Assembly: GCA_024036415.1 (NCBI GenBank)
Contig: JAMWET010000078.1
Span: 268,501 to 332,500 of the forward strand
Source: Prochilodus magdalenae
Taxonomy: Eukaryota; Chordata; Actinopteri; Characiformes; Prochilodontidae
Reading direction: 5' to 3'
Length of the DNA stretch: 64,000 nt
Below are positions 50,906 to 61,264 of this stretch, in pieces; position 1 is the first letter of the stretch, and the number at the start of each line of letters is the position of its first letter. The notes under the pieces were generated by a model. That model was not told where the DNA came from. It was given only the letters and a program-made list of their open reading frames with translations, and did not search any database. Made by a program: the position numbers and the translations under genes.

Positions 50906-51639
50906 AGGCCACCGGGGCCTCGCGGAAAACAGAAGCAGGTGCGCGCCCAGCGCGAGCTCGCAGAGCGCAGAAGGAGCGACGGGGTGGAAGGAGGTGTGTG
51001 TGTGCGAGTGAGTAAGAAAGAGAGGGGGGGTGATGTTGCTGGTTGAGCGCGAGGTGAGGGGAGGGGAGGGGGAGAGGCGCACGGGGGGCACGGCGGCGAG
51101 AGCAGCCCAGAAACAGGGAGAGCATGAAACATGAAGCGCGCGCGCTTCCGCGAGAAGCCACAGCCTCCGCCCGCGGTGCAGCATCACTGACGGAGCTCGC
51201 TCTCCCTCACGCGCCCGGCTTCGTGCGTTTGTTTCGGTCAGAGAGGTGATCATGCATGCACGCGCATTCCTCAACACGCGCGCGCTCCCGTTCAGCTACC
51301 GTCCGTGACAGGTGTCTCCCCTCCCCGTGTACAGCGCGAGGACGCCGCTGATGATAATGTACATCCCCGCTCGCTCGCGTATGTGTGTGTGTGGGTATAA
51401 GTGTGTGTGTGTATTCAGAGAGACAGAGTAGCTGGCATACACACCGCTATGCCGCGCTTGTGCTCCGGCCGGATGGCTCCGTGCTCCGCTCTCACGCTTC
51501 CCTCCGCTGGCTCCTTGTTTTCCTTTTCTTGTCTGCTTTTTCCGTCCTTCGCTCTCTTTTACTCTCTCTCTGTGTCTGTCTCTCTGTCGCTTGCTCTCCA
51601 CGGCTACCGTTCACTGCAGCAAAAACAGTCCGACTGAAA

Positions 51640-51772
51640 GACAGGAGAAGAGAGGGAGGGAGGGAGGGGAGGGAGGAGGGGTCTGGCGCGCGGGGCGGAG
51701 GGGGAGGGGGAGGGGATTTTAATACGATTTGGCCCGAACCATTCGGATAAAGAGGACCAGAGCACAGGGCCT

Positions 51773-51822
<50 letters not shown>

Positions 51823-52140
51823 CACAGAAATATGGAGGGAGAAAGAGACTAGAGAACAGTGAAAAGAGAGATGAGAGACCCGAGACTGGAGAGACGAGAG
51901 AGGGAAATAATGAAGTGAAGACTGAGAATGATAGAGAGGGAACGAAAGAGCAAAAGGAGGTGTAGGGGAGAGCGAAGAATAGAAAAAAAGGAGAAAGAAG
52001 AGTGATGAAGAGAAAGATGAAGGGAGAGAGAATGGAGAGACTGAGGTAAAAGAAAGAGTTGCAGAAAGAAAGAGGGAGACAGAAAAGCAGCGAAATAAAT
52101 AAACTACTGAGAGTCAATGTAGAGCGAGTAAGAAAAGCAG
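51640..52140. repeat. Purine-rich tract with (GA)n core and two G-run clusters
   Basis: The plus strand is nearly all A/G for about 500 bases. It has G-run clusters at 51654-51681 and 51692-51716, an uninterrupted (GA)n at about 51775-51816, and imperfect GA/GAA sequence beyond. The two G clusters each have four or more runs of three or more G with one- to three-base loops. Confidence 0.85.
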
Positions 52141-52166
52141 AAAGGATGAGAGGAAATTATTATATA

Positions 52167-52200
52167 CAATTATTATTATTATTATTATTATTATTGTTAT
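52167..52200. repeat. (ATT)n microsatellite
   Basis: About eleven ATT/TTA trinucleotides lie between the purine tract and the second CpG-rich block. Confidence 0.9.
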
Positions 52201-52259
52201 CGAACAGTGTACAGTGGGAGGAGCGCAGTGAGAGCTGTGGAGTCCCCTCGCGCTGGAGC

Positions 52260-52294
52260 AGAGAGGGAGAGAGAGAGAGAGAGAGAGAGAGGCG
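52260..52294. repeat. (GA)n microsatellite
   Basis: A short pure GA run inside the second CpG-rich block. Confidence 0.9.
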
Positions 52295-52873
52295 GGGGGA
52301 GAGAGAGGTGGGTGTGTACGGGGTGGGGAGAGAGGGAGTTGCGAGCCGCGAGAGGATTAAGGATTAGTTTTGCACGCGGATTACTCGCTGTGTGGTGCGG
52401 GGTTAAATATGGAGGAGCGCGCGCGCGAGGAGAGGCGGGCCGCCCGGGAGCGGCGGAGCGGAGAGGAGCGAGCGGACAGTCTGCGGGACAAACCCGCGCG
52501 CCCGAGCAGAGCGGAAGGCGGAGCGCGAGCGCAGGAGACTGAGCAGGAGCTTTGGCGTAACTGTGACCCGGGGGTCTGCGCGCGGTTAAACGCGACAAAC
52601 GGAGCGTGAGAGAGATGAGATTAGACGGAGTGATAGGAGCTCTAATCTGGAGAGACGCGCGCGTGGAATTAAAGCCGGGTTTTGTGATGGAGAGGCGAGC
52701 GGAGATGCCATCAGAGCTCGTGCTTACAGTTACACCTGCCGGCCGACAGCCGCTACTGCGCGCGCTTCGCGGAATACACTGCCCGGTTACATCACTCAGC
52801 AGCGGCACCGGTCAGCACGGTCCGGTCCGCTTCTTTTCGCGTTACGGGTCACTCCAATACCAAACACTAAACA

Positions 52874-52876
52874 TTC

Positions 52877-52920
<44 letters not shown>

Positions 52921-52983
52921 GTTATTATTATCATCGTTATTATTATTATTATTATTTATTATTATTATTAATAATAATAATAA
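52874..52983. repeat. Long (ATT)n tract marking the right edge of the CpG region
   Basis: About 110 bases of ATT repeats with a few interruptions, ending as ATA/ATAATA. CpG density drops to background immediately after it. Confidence 0.95.
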
Positions 52984-53244
52984 AAAGAAGAAGAATTTTA
53001 TTGTTATGATTACGGATTAGAAGTATAGACGGAATATTATCTGGATAATTAAACTGTAATATATTTGACTGTTTTATATTTTAATAACTGAAAGTATAAG
53101 TGGTTTTATGGTTTGATTATATTGTTTTATGTTATTTTATTTTATTGGCTCGCATTATTTATAGACACGCTGACGTCATTCTCCGCAGAGCAGTGGCTGT
53201 CCACGCAGCGAGCGCTCTGGTGCGCGACCTGCGCAGTTCTTTCC

Positions 53245-53528
53245 CTTATGAGAGGGAGGGAGAGAGAGAGAGTGGGGGAGAGAGAGAGAGAGACTACGAG
53301 AGTGGGGAAGGGAGAGTGAGAAGAAGGGAGAGAACGGGGAGGAAGAGGGGGAGAGGAAGAGAAAGAGCGGGGAAGAGGGAGAGAGAGGGAGAGGGAGAGG
53401 AAGAGAGAGGGAAAGGGCGAGAAAGAGAGGGAGAGGGGGAGGGGGAGAGGAAGAGAGGAGGAAGAGGGAGGGAGAAAGGGGAAGAGATAGAGGAGAAGCT
53501 GCTCTGCTGTGGTTTTAATAGACAGAGG

Positions 53529-53563
<35 letters not shown>

Positions 53564-53985
53564 TGAATGAGAGATCAGTAGAGAGGGGAGTGGTCACTCT
53601 GAAAGGGGGTGAGAGAGAGAGAGGAGAGAGAATGAGAGAGAGAGAGATCAGTAGAGAGGACAGAATCTGCTCTGTTGTGGTTTAAATATTGTAGTGAGTG
53701 TACTGGGTCACTCTGAGCAAGTGTGAGAGAGACAGGGTCGAGAGAAAGACAGAGGGAAGGAGAGGAAAGGGAGTGAACGAGAGAAAGAAAGATCAGTAGA
53801 GAAGTGAGAGGCTGCTCTGTTGTGGTCTAAATATTGTAGTGAGTGTACTGTGTCAGAGAGAGAGAAAAGAAGTGAGAGAGAGTGAAAGAGAGAAGAGAGG
53901 GAGTAGATGAGGGAGATCAGTAGAGAGGTGAGAAACTGCTCTGTTGTGGTTTAAATATTGTAGTGAGTGTACTGGGTCACTGAAT
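53245..53985. repeat. GA-rich tract ending in a four-unit imperfect tandem array
   Basis: The segment 53245-53490 is purine-rich low-complexity sequence. From about 53490 a core reading CTGCTCTGTTGTGGTTTAAA, followed by TATTGTAGTGAGTGTACTG, recurs at 53499 (degenerate), 53667, 53812 and 53936. Each copy is preceded by GATCAGTAGAGAGG-like sequence and separated by GA-rich linkers of unequal length. The spacings are 168, 145 and 124 bases. Confidence 0.85.
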
Positions 53986-54164
53986 GACATCAGAGCCACA
54001 TCACAGACTGAGATCAAAATATGAGAGGGAGGAGTGAAGAGACTAGAGTGGGATGACTATTAGACTGAATGAGTGACTGAGCTCTTACTCTTCCCACTGC
54101 ACTCTCACAGAGTTACGCAATCTAAACAGATGCATTTATGAATGGATGAAATTAGACCATGTAC

Positions 54165-54540
54165 AGCCGTCCTCAGTATACAGGTAGCTTCATACGGCCT
54201 AAAACTTCAATTCCCCACTGTGTTTCACAACTTGCCAATGCCTCATCCAGATGATGGTCTGGGGCTGGTTTTCAGTGCTTGGGCCCCTCAGTTCTAGTAA
54301 AGGTTAATGTTAGTGCTACAACATACAAAGACATTAAACACCATTATATGCTTCCAACTTTGTGGCAGTAGTTTTGGGGAAGACCTCTCCTGCATGAGTG
54401 TCCCCCTATGTACGAAAAGAGGTCTATAAAAACATGGCCTAATTAGGCTGGTATGGAGGAATTCTAAAGGCCTAGAGGAGCTCTGACCTCAACCTCATTT
54501 AACACTTTTGGGATCAATTGGTACGCTAATTGGGAGTGAG
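54165..54540 (+). mobile_element. Tc1-like transposase fragment, middle to C-terminal part
   Basis: ATGGTCTGGGGCTGGTTTTC encodes the MVWGxF block of Tc1 transposases. CTTCCAACTTTGTGGCAG and GACCTCAACCTCATTTAACAC (DLNxxxH) follow, with stops. It ends abruptly where the opposite-strand element begins at about 54540. Confidence 0.75.
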
Positions 54541-55535
54541 GCCTTTTCATGCTTGACCTAACGAAAGCTCTTTTGACAGACACACTGCCAAATCTTAAGG
54601 AAATCTGTTTCTTGATGAAGTTTAGGTTGCATGATTGTGAAGGCCGAGGCAAACGTTTTAACTTGCACCTCTTAATGTGTTCCATCAGGGATTTTGAGGT
54701 GTGTTTAGGATCATTATCCTGGTGTAGAAGCCATCTTCTTCTACTTCTTTTTTTCTTTTTTTTGCTTTTTAGATGGTGTAATGTTAGTGTCTAGAATTTT
54801 TACTGGCATTACATTCAATCTGTTCTTCCCTCTACCACTGGATACAACACAAACCCAAGTCCTAATCCACCTCTGTGCTTGAATCAGTTGAAGAGGTGTT
54901 CTTTTAATTAATTTTGCACTCTTTGTCTCCAAACATACCTTTGCACACTGCAGCCAAAATAATATATTTTATCTTAATCAGTCCACAGGATACCTCAAGC
55001 TTGTTTAGAAACTCCTTTGCAAACATCTGATGCTGAATTTTGCATTGAGGATGCAATGATTCTCTTCTGATGACTCATCCATAAAGGTCGTATTTGTGCA
55101 GGCATCACTGCTCAGGAGAACCGTGCACCACCCTTCCAGAGTCTACTAAACCTTTCTGAAGGTCTTTTGCAGTCAAATGGGGGTTTTGATTCTCTCAGAG
55201 GGTCTTCCAGATCTCAGCTTGACCTCCACCATTTCAGTCAACCGCCATTTCTAATTTACGAACTGACAAAACAGCTACCATTGCTATCTTCTTATAGCCT
55301 TCTTCAGCTTTGTGGGCATAAGTTATATTTAATGTTCAGAGTGCTGAGCAGTTACTTAGGAGAAGCCCATGGCTGCTGATTGTTGGTATGAAGTTTAAAT
55401 GGGCAGAGTATTTAAAAGCTTTGGCACCTCTAGGCAACTGAGAGCTAGCCAAAGCCTTATCTAATTAACTTAAAAATCGTCTGAGAGCTCAAATCTCTGG
55501 GGTGCCCAGACATTTGCATGGTGCTTCCTTCCTTT
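54541..55535 (-). mobile_element. Decayed Tc1/mariner transposase region, opposite orientation
   Basis: On the minus strand the end GGTGCCCAGACATTTGCATG is at about 55502-55520. Degraded transposase follows: FYQD/NDPKHTS-like (about 54705-54690) and RLPRPSQSCNLNFI at about 54650-54610. The second corresponds to the WPSQSPDLNPIE block before the last catalytic acidic residue. Several stops and frame changes are present. Confidence 0.7.
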
Positions 55536-55689
55536 TTTCCCCATTCTAAAGCTATACAAAACAAATACAATGAACTTTGAAAAGAATGTTTCAACTATAC
55601 ACGTATGCCTTATGGAGACCAGTTCATCTTCCACTCATTTACTCACAGTAACAGAAAACTCGACACCTCTATGTACATGTGGGTTAGAC

Positions 55690-56062
55690 ACAGCAGTGTC
55701 ACTACTGGACTGAGAATAGTCCCCCAACCAAAACTATCCAGTCAACAGTGTCCTGTGACCACTGATGAAGGACTAGAGGATGACCGATACAAACTGTGCA
55801 GCATAAGATGAGCTGTCTCTGACTTTACCTCTACAAAGGGGACCAGAAAGGTAGGAGTGTCTAATAGACTGGACAGTAAGTGGACACGATGCTTGAACAC
55901 TCCAGCAGCCTTATGTGCCTGATCCACTCACACCAGCACAACACACACTAACACACCACTACCATGTCAGAGTCCCTGCAGTGCTGAGAATTACCTACTA
56001 CCCAATACCTGCTTGGTGGTGGTCCTGTGGGGTTCCTGACCACTGAGAAACAGGGTGAAAAG
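55690..56062 (+). repeat. Interspersed repeat widespread in otophysan fish
   Basis: The order CTGGACAGTAAGTGGACAC, CTGATCCACTCACACCAGC, ACACACTAACACACCACTAC, GTGGTGGTCCTGTGGGGTTC and ACTGAGAAACAGGGTGAAAA matches a repeat I recall from characin and catfish genomes. No coding content. Confidence 0.6.
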
Positions 56063-58948
56063 GGATTAACAAAGTATACAGAGAAAGAGATGAACTAAGA
56101 AGGACTAATGATATGTGATATATATATATCACTCTTTATTCTTTTCTTCATTGTTATAATAAAGATCTTCTGTCCTTTGGTGGGCTTGTCTTTTCATTTG
56201 TCTGTTTTTTACAGCCATAGCGTAGCTGCTCTTTTTCCTCAGTGGCCTTTCTGAGGTGGGCAGCCGTTCTGCTTTTGCTTCGCGCGCTCATATCACACGG
56301 TCCAGCTGAAGGAGGCTCTCCATCTGCAGACCACAGCCAATCCCAGCCCCCTCTCCAATCAATAGGACACTGATGTCTCTCTCCATCTCGCTGACAGCTG
56401 CTCTTTCCCCCTCCTTTCTCTCCCTCTCTCTCTTCGCGTACAATTCAGGACAATTCACTTCACCCGGTCTCTGTTTGGCAAGACCTCGGACAAGTATATT
56501 ATCACAGAAGCAATTTGAAATGAAAAGAGGGAGAAACGTGCTGAAGTGGGCAGAGTGTTCTCTGCCTAGGAGAACTTAAGAAGGGGAAGCACTGCATTAT
56601 CTAGTGTTCCTGGGTTACTTCACTAAAACAGGACAATCTGCATCCCTTAGATTACGGACAGCAGTGGGCCAGTAACAGCAGTGCAGTCTTTCTCAAAGGA
56701 TAAGGATAAAATATTTATAATTTCAGAGACATAACATAAAATAAGTCTCTACAAATGTCTTTAGTGATTTACTTTGATGACTATTGATTTAATTGATCAC
56801 TGGATTGTCCCCCAGGCCTATTTATGTAAATCCTGATGGAAAACAAACAGGGTCATTTTGAAGCCTTTTCTGCTCTGCATGCAATAAATTGGTCCCTTTT
56901 TCCATGAGTATTTAAATTCAACATTAGTTTTCAGAATTAAAAAAACGAACAACCAAAAAAGAGCAGGATTACTTAGAGGAGGTGAAAGAATCATTTAAGT
57001 GGATAAAGGTTTCCTTTAACACATTGTGTTGTAAACTCAGCCTCACTGTATTCACTTCTAACTGAACGATAAAAGTGTGTGTGTGTGTGTGGGGGGGTGT
57101 GGGGGGGATTCTACTAGTATCTTTGGAACCAGAAAACCAGAACTGAGTTTTTTCCATTCATCATTGGTCCAGTACCAAAGGTTCTAGTGTTCTTCAGAGA
57201 ATTCTTCAGTTTTCCAGGTGAAGTTAAAGTCATTAAGCACAATTAAGGCTGTAACCCAACAATGGCTCAAACTCTTGGCAAGCAACCATTATCACCACAG
57301 CGAGAGCACATTCAGTAGGAAACAACAGAGGTCACATAAAACAAAGCAAAACCAGAGTCAACCCTGGGACTGCTTTCCACCACTGGCTTCTTCAAACTTA
57401 AAGAGCTCTGTTACTCACGGCCCGGGGCTCAGCTTACATGACTAACAAGCATACCAGAATTTAAACTAGAGTTCCGTGTTGAGTTGCAAACAGCGTTCGG
57501 CCAGATATTCTTGGTATTTTGATTCTTCTGTGCTGCAGTTTTATGGTGTAAATAATATGGAGTCAGGGAAACGTGCTCATTCTATATTAATAAGTTTGAT
57601 GACTCATGGGGCTAAACGGTGGCCTCATATTGTTTAGTTGCAGCACTTGATGTTGTTTAAATAAGCAACAGATTTTCTCATGTATGAATTTGAAATGCCG
57701 GTTTAGTCTGTCAGAGAGCAAATAACGTTATTTATATTGTCCTGTATTGATTTTGGCTAATAGAAAGTATTGGAAATGTGCTAGTGTGATTTGTGTGTTC
57801 GTTAAGCCCCCACAATGTGGACTTTGGATAAGAAAGGCTTTCATCCATTTTGGCCATAAAAAGATGAGAATTGAAACTGACCATAAAACCTACTAATTGG
57901 TGCATCTCTAGTACAGCGGCCATAAGCTAATGTGATTAGCTTTTATGCTAGCCTAGAATTACTGGTCATAAATGATTCATGATTTTGTGTAAATGGAGAT
58001 AATTATAGGTCCATGCAGAACAGTAGAGTAAATTTTTTCATACCAGTCAATAAAATACAAGTGTATTAAACTGTGATTGTGGCTATTAGGATGGTTCCAG
58101 CTCTCTTAAGCAGATAGAACTAGAACTGTAAGCTCTGCTTATTCCATGTGTGTTACTTCTTGAATGTGCAGCGGAAAAAATCCTAAAACTACGTATCCCA
58201 ACAGTCCACACTATAAGGTGTATTATCCCTTCATTTGTGGTACAATGGTTTCCCAGCATGTCACACTCAAACAACAGCACCTTTGATTTTTATACATGTT
58301 TAGTGATTTTAAGACATACGACAGATGAATAAATGATGTACATATATGAGGCAGCTTATGTGAATCACTCATGGGTTTTACACAACGACCCCTTAATTCT
58401 TCATTGGAATCAATGAGTCCAGTAAGCAGACCCTCACACAATTTCAACTATCCCCCACCATAGCAGAGCAGGTTCAGCACATCAGAAATCATAGAACCTC
58501 TTTCTAAGATGGATTAGGGTGTAAATCATATGGATCTATACATCTAAGATGGATTAGGGGTGTTGTTGTATTTATAATTAAACTTTAATCATTTGAAATA
58601 GAGTCATTTGAGGGCTAAACGTAGTAACCCTGCAAAACTGTCACTCAGTATGTAAGTTAAGAATTCATTTGAGGGCTAAACATAGTAACCCTGATATTGT
58701 CACTCAGTAATAAGAAACATTTAACATTTAATTAACTATTTTTATGAAGCATTGTCTACGTTTGATAAAATAACCCCCCAATCCCTCCAAATTAAAGCCC
58801 CCTGAGTCTCTTTTGCAAAGGTGTGGGTTTCTACCTCACATAAACAACAAGAGATGCCAGTACTCCTGAAGCTCAGTGCAGTCTATGTATGCCGTTTAGC
58901 ATAAAAACATCACACGCGTTGTCAACACGCCATCACATTCACATCGTT
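56063..58948. other. No gene recognised
   Basis: AT-rich with a short (GT)n/G-run near 57076-57106 and the 61-bp duplication. The segment 56215-56480 is somewhat richer in GC and CT, with a few CpG, but no exon is supported. Confidence 0.5.
58604..58715. repeat. Two-copy tandem repeat, 61-bp period
   Basis: TCATTTGAGGGCTAAAC with TAGTAACCCTG and TGTCACTCAGTA occurs at 58604 and 58665. Confidence 0.9.
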
Positions 58949-58954
58949 AAAAAA
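58949..58954 (-). terminator. Pol III T-run terminator of tRNA-Arg
   Basis: Six consecutive A on the plus strand read as TTTTTT downstream of the tRNA on the minus strand, 32 nt past its 3' end. This fits an RNA polymerase III termination signal. Confidence 0.7.
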
Positions 58955-58979
58955 GCCACCACCCCTGTGTGGTGTGCAC

Positions 58980-59360
58980 ACGGTCGCATCTCTGCCGGGA
59001 CTCGAACCCGGAGCCTCTGGATTAGAAGTCCAGCGCGCTATTCCATTGCGCCACAGAGACTGGGCCTCCTGATTCGTCGTTCAGCGAGCTTATATTGCTG
59101 ATTCTCCATCCGCATCCTCCGCTCTGCAGCATCAGGACCAGTGCGCTGAAGCTGTAGTTCCGCGCCGCGCCGACAGAGGGCGCCCGAGCACCGGTTCGCA
59201 ATGAGAAGCAATGGCGGACGACACACGCGCTGTGCCGATGCGCTGATAAGCGTTTACCAAAGCATACGTTTACTTTCGCCGCTGCAGCGAGTATTCTCTC
59301 CGTGTAGAATAGCTGCAGCTTCCACACAGCCCGAGGAATAAATCTAGTAGGGACGGGCTG
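58980..59360. promoter_or_regulatory. CpG-rich segment beside the tRNA with CTCF-like and YY1-like motifs
   Basis: Right of the tRNA, positions 59110-59340 are CpG-dense with no repeat similarity. At 59170-59183, CCGACAGAGGGCGC differs from the vertebrate CTCF consensus CCASYAGRKGGCRS at two positions. At 59208-59218, GCAATGGCGGA resembles a YY1 site (AANATGGCGGC) and also gives an ATG opening only an 11-codon frame. Together these resemble a TATA-less promoter or insulator. No gene start is proven. Confidence 0.4.
58987..59060 (-). tRNA. tRNA-Arg, anticodon TCT, intronless
   Basis: On the minus strand the sequence folds as a complete cloverleaf. The acceptor stem GTCTCTG pairs with CAGAGAT (first pair G:U), followed by discriminator G at 58987. 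The D stem is GCGC/GCGC around AATGGAATA. The anticodon stem is CTGGA/TCCAG with loop CTTCTAA, giving anticodon TCT, which reads AGA as arginine. The variable loop is AGGCT, and the T stem CCGGG/CCCGG encloses TTCGAGT. Both internal Pol III promoter boxes are intact (A box TGGCGCAATGG, B box GGTTCGAGTCC). A run of six T on the transcribed strand (58954-58949), 32 nt downstream, can act as Pol III terminator. Many vertebrate tRNA-Arg(TCT) genes carry an intron after base 37; this one does not. All stems are paired, so it is probably functional. Confidence 0.95.
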
Positions 59361-59381
59361 CAGACCGGCAGCTCAGAGAGG

Positions 59382-59607
59382 CTGAATCTCAAATCGTTCC
59401 CTTCTCCCTACATAGTGCACTAGGTAAGTCTCGGGATAACGGCTTCTACACACCCACACCATGCGTTATATGCTAAATAGAAGGCGGGTTATATTCAGCT
59501 ATAAGCTGTACAACTCTCCTGCTAACACAGTAGTTGGGTGTAGAAGTCACATTTCATGATCTATGCGGTGCACTATCTAGGGAGGAGGGGGCCAATTGGG
59601 ATGCAGC
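59382..59607. mobile_element. MITE-like element with terminal inverted repeats and direct flanking repeats
   Basis: The left end reads CTGAATCTCAAATCGTTCCC and continues to ATAGTGCAC. The inverse complement of the right end (59568-59607) reads GCTGCATCCCAATTGGCC and continues to GATAGTGCAC. Flanking sequence CAGAGAGGCT occurs at both 59374-59383 and 59608-59617, fitting an 8-bp target duplication as made by hAT-type transposases. I recall the same inverted-repeat ends from many otophysan genomes. Confidence 0.75.
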
Positions 59608-59984
59608 CAGAGAGGCTAGAAGACGCGCTGCCTTCGTGCAGTAATGCATCATTTGTTGCTTTGAGATGATGTAAAATTAAACTGATCTGGCTGGATCCGA
59701 CTGTGGACGTGAAGACAGGATGGTGGTGCAGCTCACTCTAACGAAAAGGAGAATTGCTTGTTCAGCTGTACAATAAGAGAAATGTTTACCACTGAATAAT
59801 GTTTAACTGACTTTTTTAACTGCACTTTTTATAAATACTGGAGTCTTATTATGAAAGAGTTTGCCTATTAATCGAGCAGGAAAAAGCACATTGTTTAGCT
59901 GATCATCCATCTTGGCCACCATATGATTAACCTTGGAAGTCCACTAAATGCCATTAATGTAAATAAAGACATAACATGTCCTGG

Positions 59985-60885
59985 TTTAGCTGGTTACCAG
60001 CATGTTAACTTCCATTGCTGCTGACCACCATACCAACATAAAAGACAACATATGCTGGTTTAGATGCTGCCCATCATGCCTACATTAAACACATGTGTTG
60101 AGCCATGTTGGCCTAAGCTGGTTTTTTCCTAGCAGGGCTGAATATTTGCACATCCACTTACCTACATTTCTATGCTACATACAAATCAACATATGCCGGC
60201 TTAGCTGCTGACTATCCTTCCAGCATAGCAACACAACATATGCTAGTTTATCTCCTGGCCATCATGTTAACTTCCATTGCTGCTGACCATCATAACAACA
60301 TGAAAACACAACATATGCTCGTTTAGCTGGTGCCCACCATACCAGCATAAAAATACAAGATATGCTCATTTAGCTGGTGCCCACCATACCAGCATAAAAA
60401 TACAAGATATGTTTGTTTAGCTGGTGCCCACCATACCAGCATAAAGATACAAGATATGCTCATTTAGCTGGTGCCCACCATACCAGCATAAAAATACAAG
60501 ATATGTTTGTTTAGCTGGTGCCCACCATACCAGCATAAAAATACAAGATATGTTCGTTTAGCTGGTGCCCACCATACCAGCATAAAGATACAAGATATGC
60601 TCATTTAGCTGGTGCCCACCATACCAGCATAAAAATACAAGATATGTTCGTTTAGCTGGTGCCCACCATACCAGCATAAAGATACAAGATATGTTCGTTT
60701 AGCTGGTGCCCACCATACCAGCATAAAGATACAAGATATGTTCATTTAGCTGGTGCCCACCATACTTCCATTGCTGCTGACCATCATGCCACCATTAAAC
60801 ACATGTGTTGCGCCATGTAGGCCTAAGTTGTTTTTTCCTAGCAGGGCTAAAGGTTTGCACTTCCACTCATCTACATTTCTATGCA
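59985..60885. repeat. Degenerate repeat flanks around the 47-bp array
   Basis: A segment at about 60010-60170 (TTCCATTGCTGCTGACCA through AACACATGTGTTG and CCTAGCAGGGCT to CTACATTTCTATGC) is repeated in the same orientation at about 60768-60885. Older diverged units of the 47-bp motif lie between 59985 and 60310. The clean array looks like a recent expansion inside an older repeat. Confidence 0.8.
60311..60757. repeat. Minisatellite with a 47-bp unit, about 10 copies
   Basis: TAGCTGGTGCCCACCATACC begins at 60324 and recurs exactly every 47 bases to 60747. Each unit holds a small dyad, GCTGGT...ACCAGC. Two variant sites (AAAAA versus AAAGA; GCTCAT, GTTTGT or GTTCGT) alternate, suggesting dimer-wise amplification. 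Confidence 0.97.
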
Positions 60886-61264
60886 CCTAGCTTTTTGGTT
60901 TAGGACAAAAGCCATAACATTTTCTCTTTTTCTTATTCTAATAAGTCGAGATCCGACACATTTAAACTGATCATTTTATTATAATACTCAACTTTCACAG
61001 ACGGCCTCTCACATTCTGTATATCACCTTCAAGCCATTTCCTTCTGGTAGAAGATTCAGGCCCATTACAGCAAATCAGACGAGCGGTAGTGCTCTTTATT
61101 CACAGTGGGCACCTGACACTTAAACTGGAATAAAAATTGCCCGTATTATATTACAGCATAACTCCTCCTGTAACATAATGCTAACCTGCACTGTACCGCT
61201 GTACATTGTACCATTGTTCATATCAGTCTGTAATATAGCCCACTGTATATTGTAGGTATTATAG

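Larger units (their letters stand above)
50000..52860. promoter_or_regulatory. CpG-rich candidate promoter region, possibly bidirectional
   Basis: Seen: this is the most CpG- and GC-rich stretch of the window. Runs of CGCG occur at about 50155, 51138, 51278, 52418 and 52655. GC-box-like motifs include GGGGCGGAG near 51692. There are no transposon sequences inside. The plus strand is pyrimidine-rich at 50640-50905 and becomes purine-rich from 51640 to 52140. Long open frames on both strands here come from CT/GA repeats and high GC and show no protein-like composition. Established: most vertebrate CpG islands of this size are Pol II promoters. Inference: this is the probable start region of the minus-strand gene whose first coding exon is at 44.7 kb, possibly with a divergent plus-strand transcript. 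Donor-like sites exist on both strands, for example CAG|GTAGCG on minus near 50585 and GTGAGT on plus near 51005, but I cannot choose the used one. Confidence 0.6.

Noticed and set aside
50729..51277. 182-codon minus-strand frame and overlapping frames on both strands
   Set aside because: Driven by the CT/GA repeat and CpG-rich sequence; long runs of Arg-Glu or Leu-Ser.
52197..52808. 203-codon open frame on the minus strand in the CpG-rich block
   Set aside because: Composition is Pro/Ser/Arg-rich from GC bias, it ends in (CT)n-encoded Leu-Ser repeats, and no domain or splice context is seen. An overlapping frame on the plus strand is equally open.
53100..53597. Frames of about 150 codons on both strands
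   Set aside because: They are translations of the GA-rich tract (Arg-Glu-Arg-Glu or Ser-Leu-Ser-Leu), not protein-like.
59211..59246. ATGGCGGAC start considered as a protein start
   Set aside because: The frame stops after 11 codons with no donor before the stop. It is better explained as a YY1-like motif or a short upstream frame.
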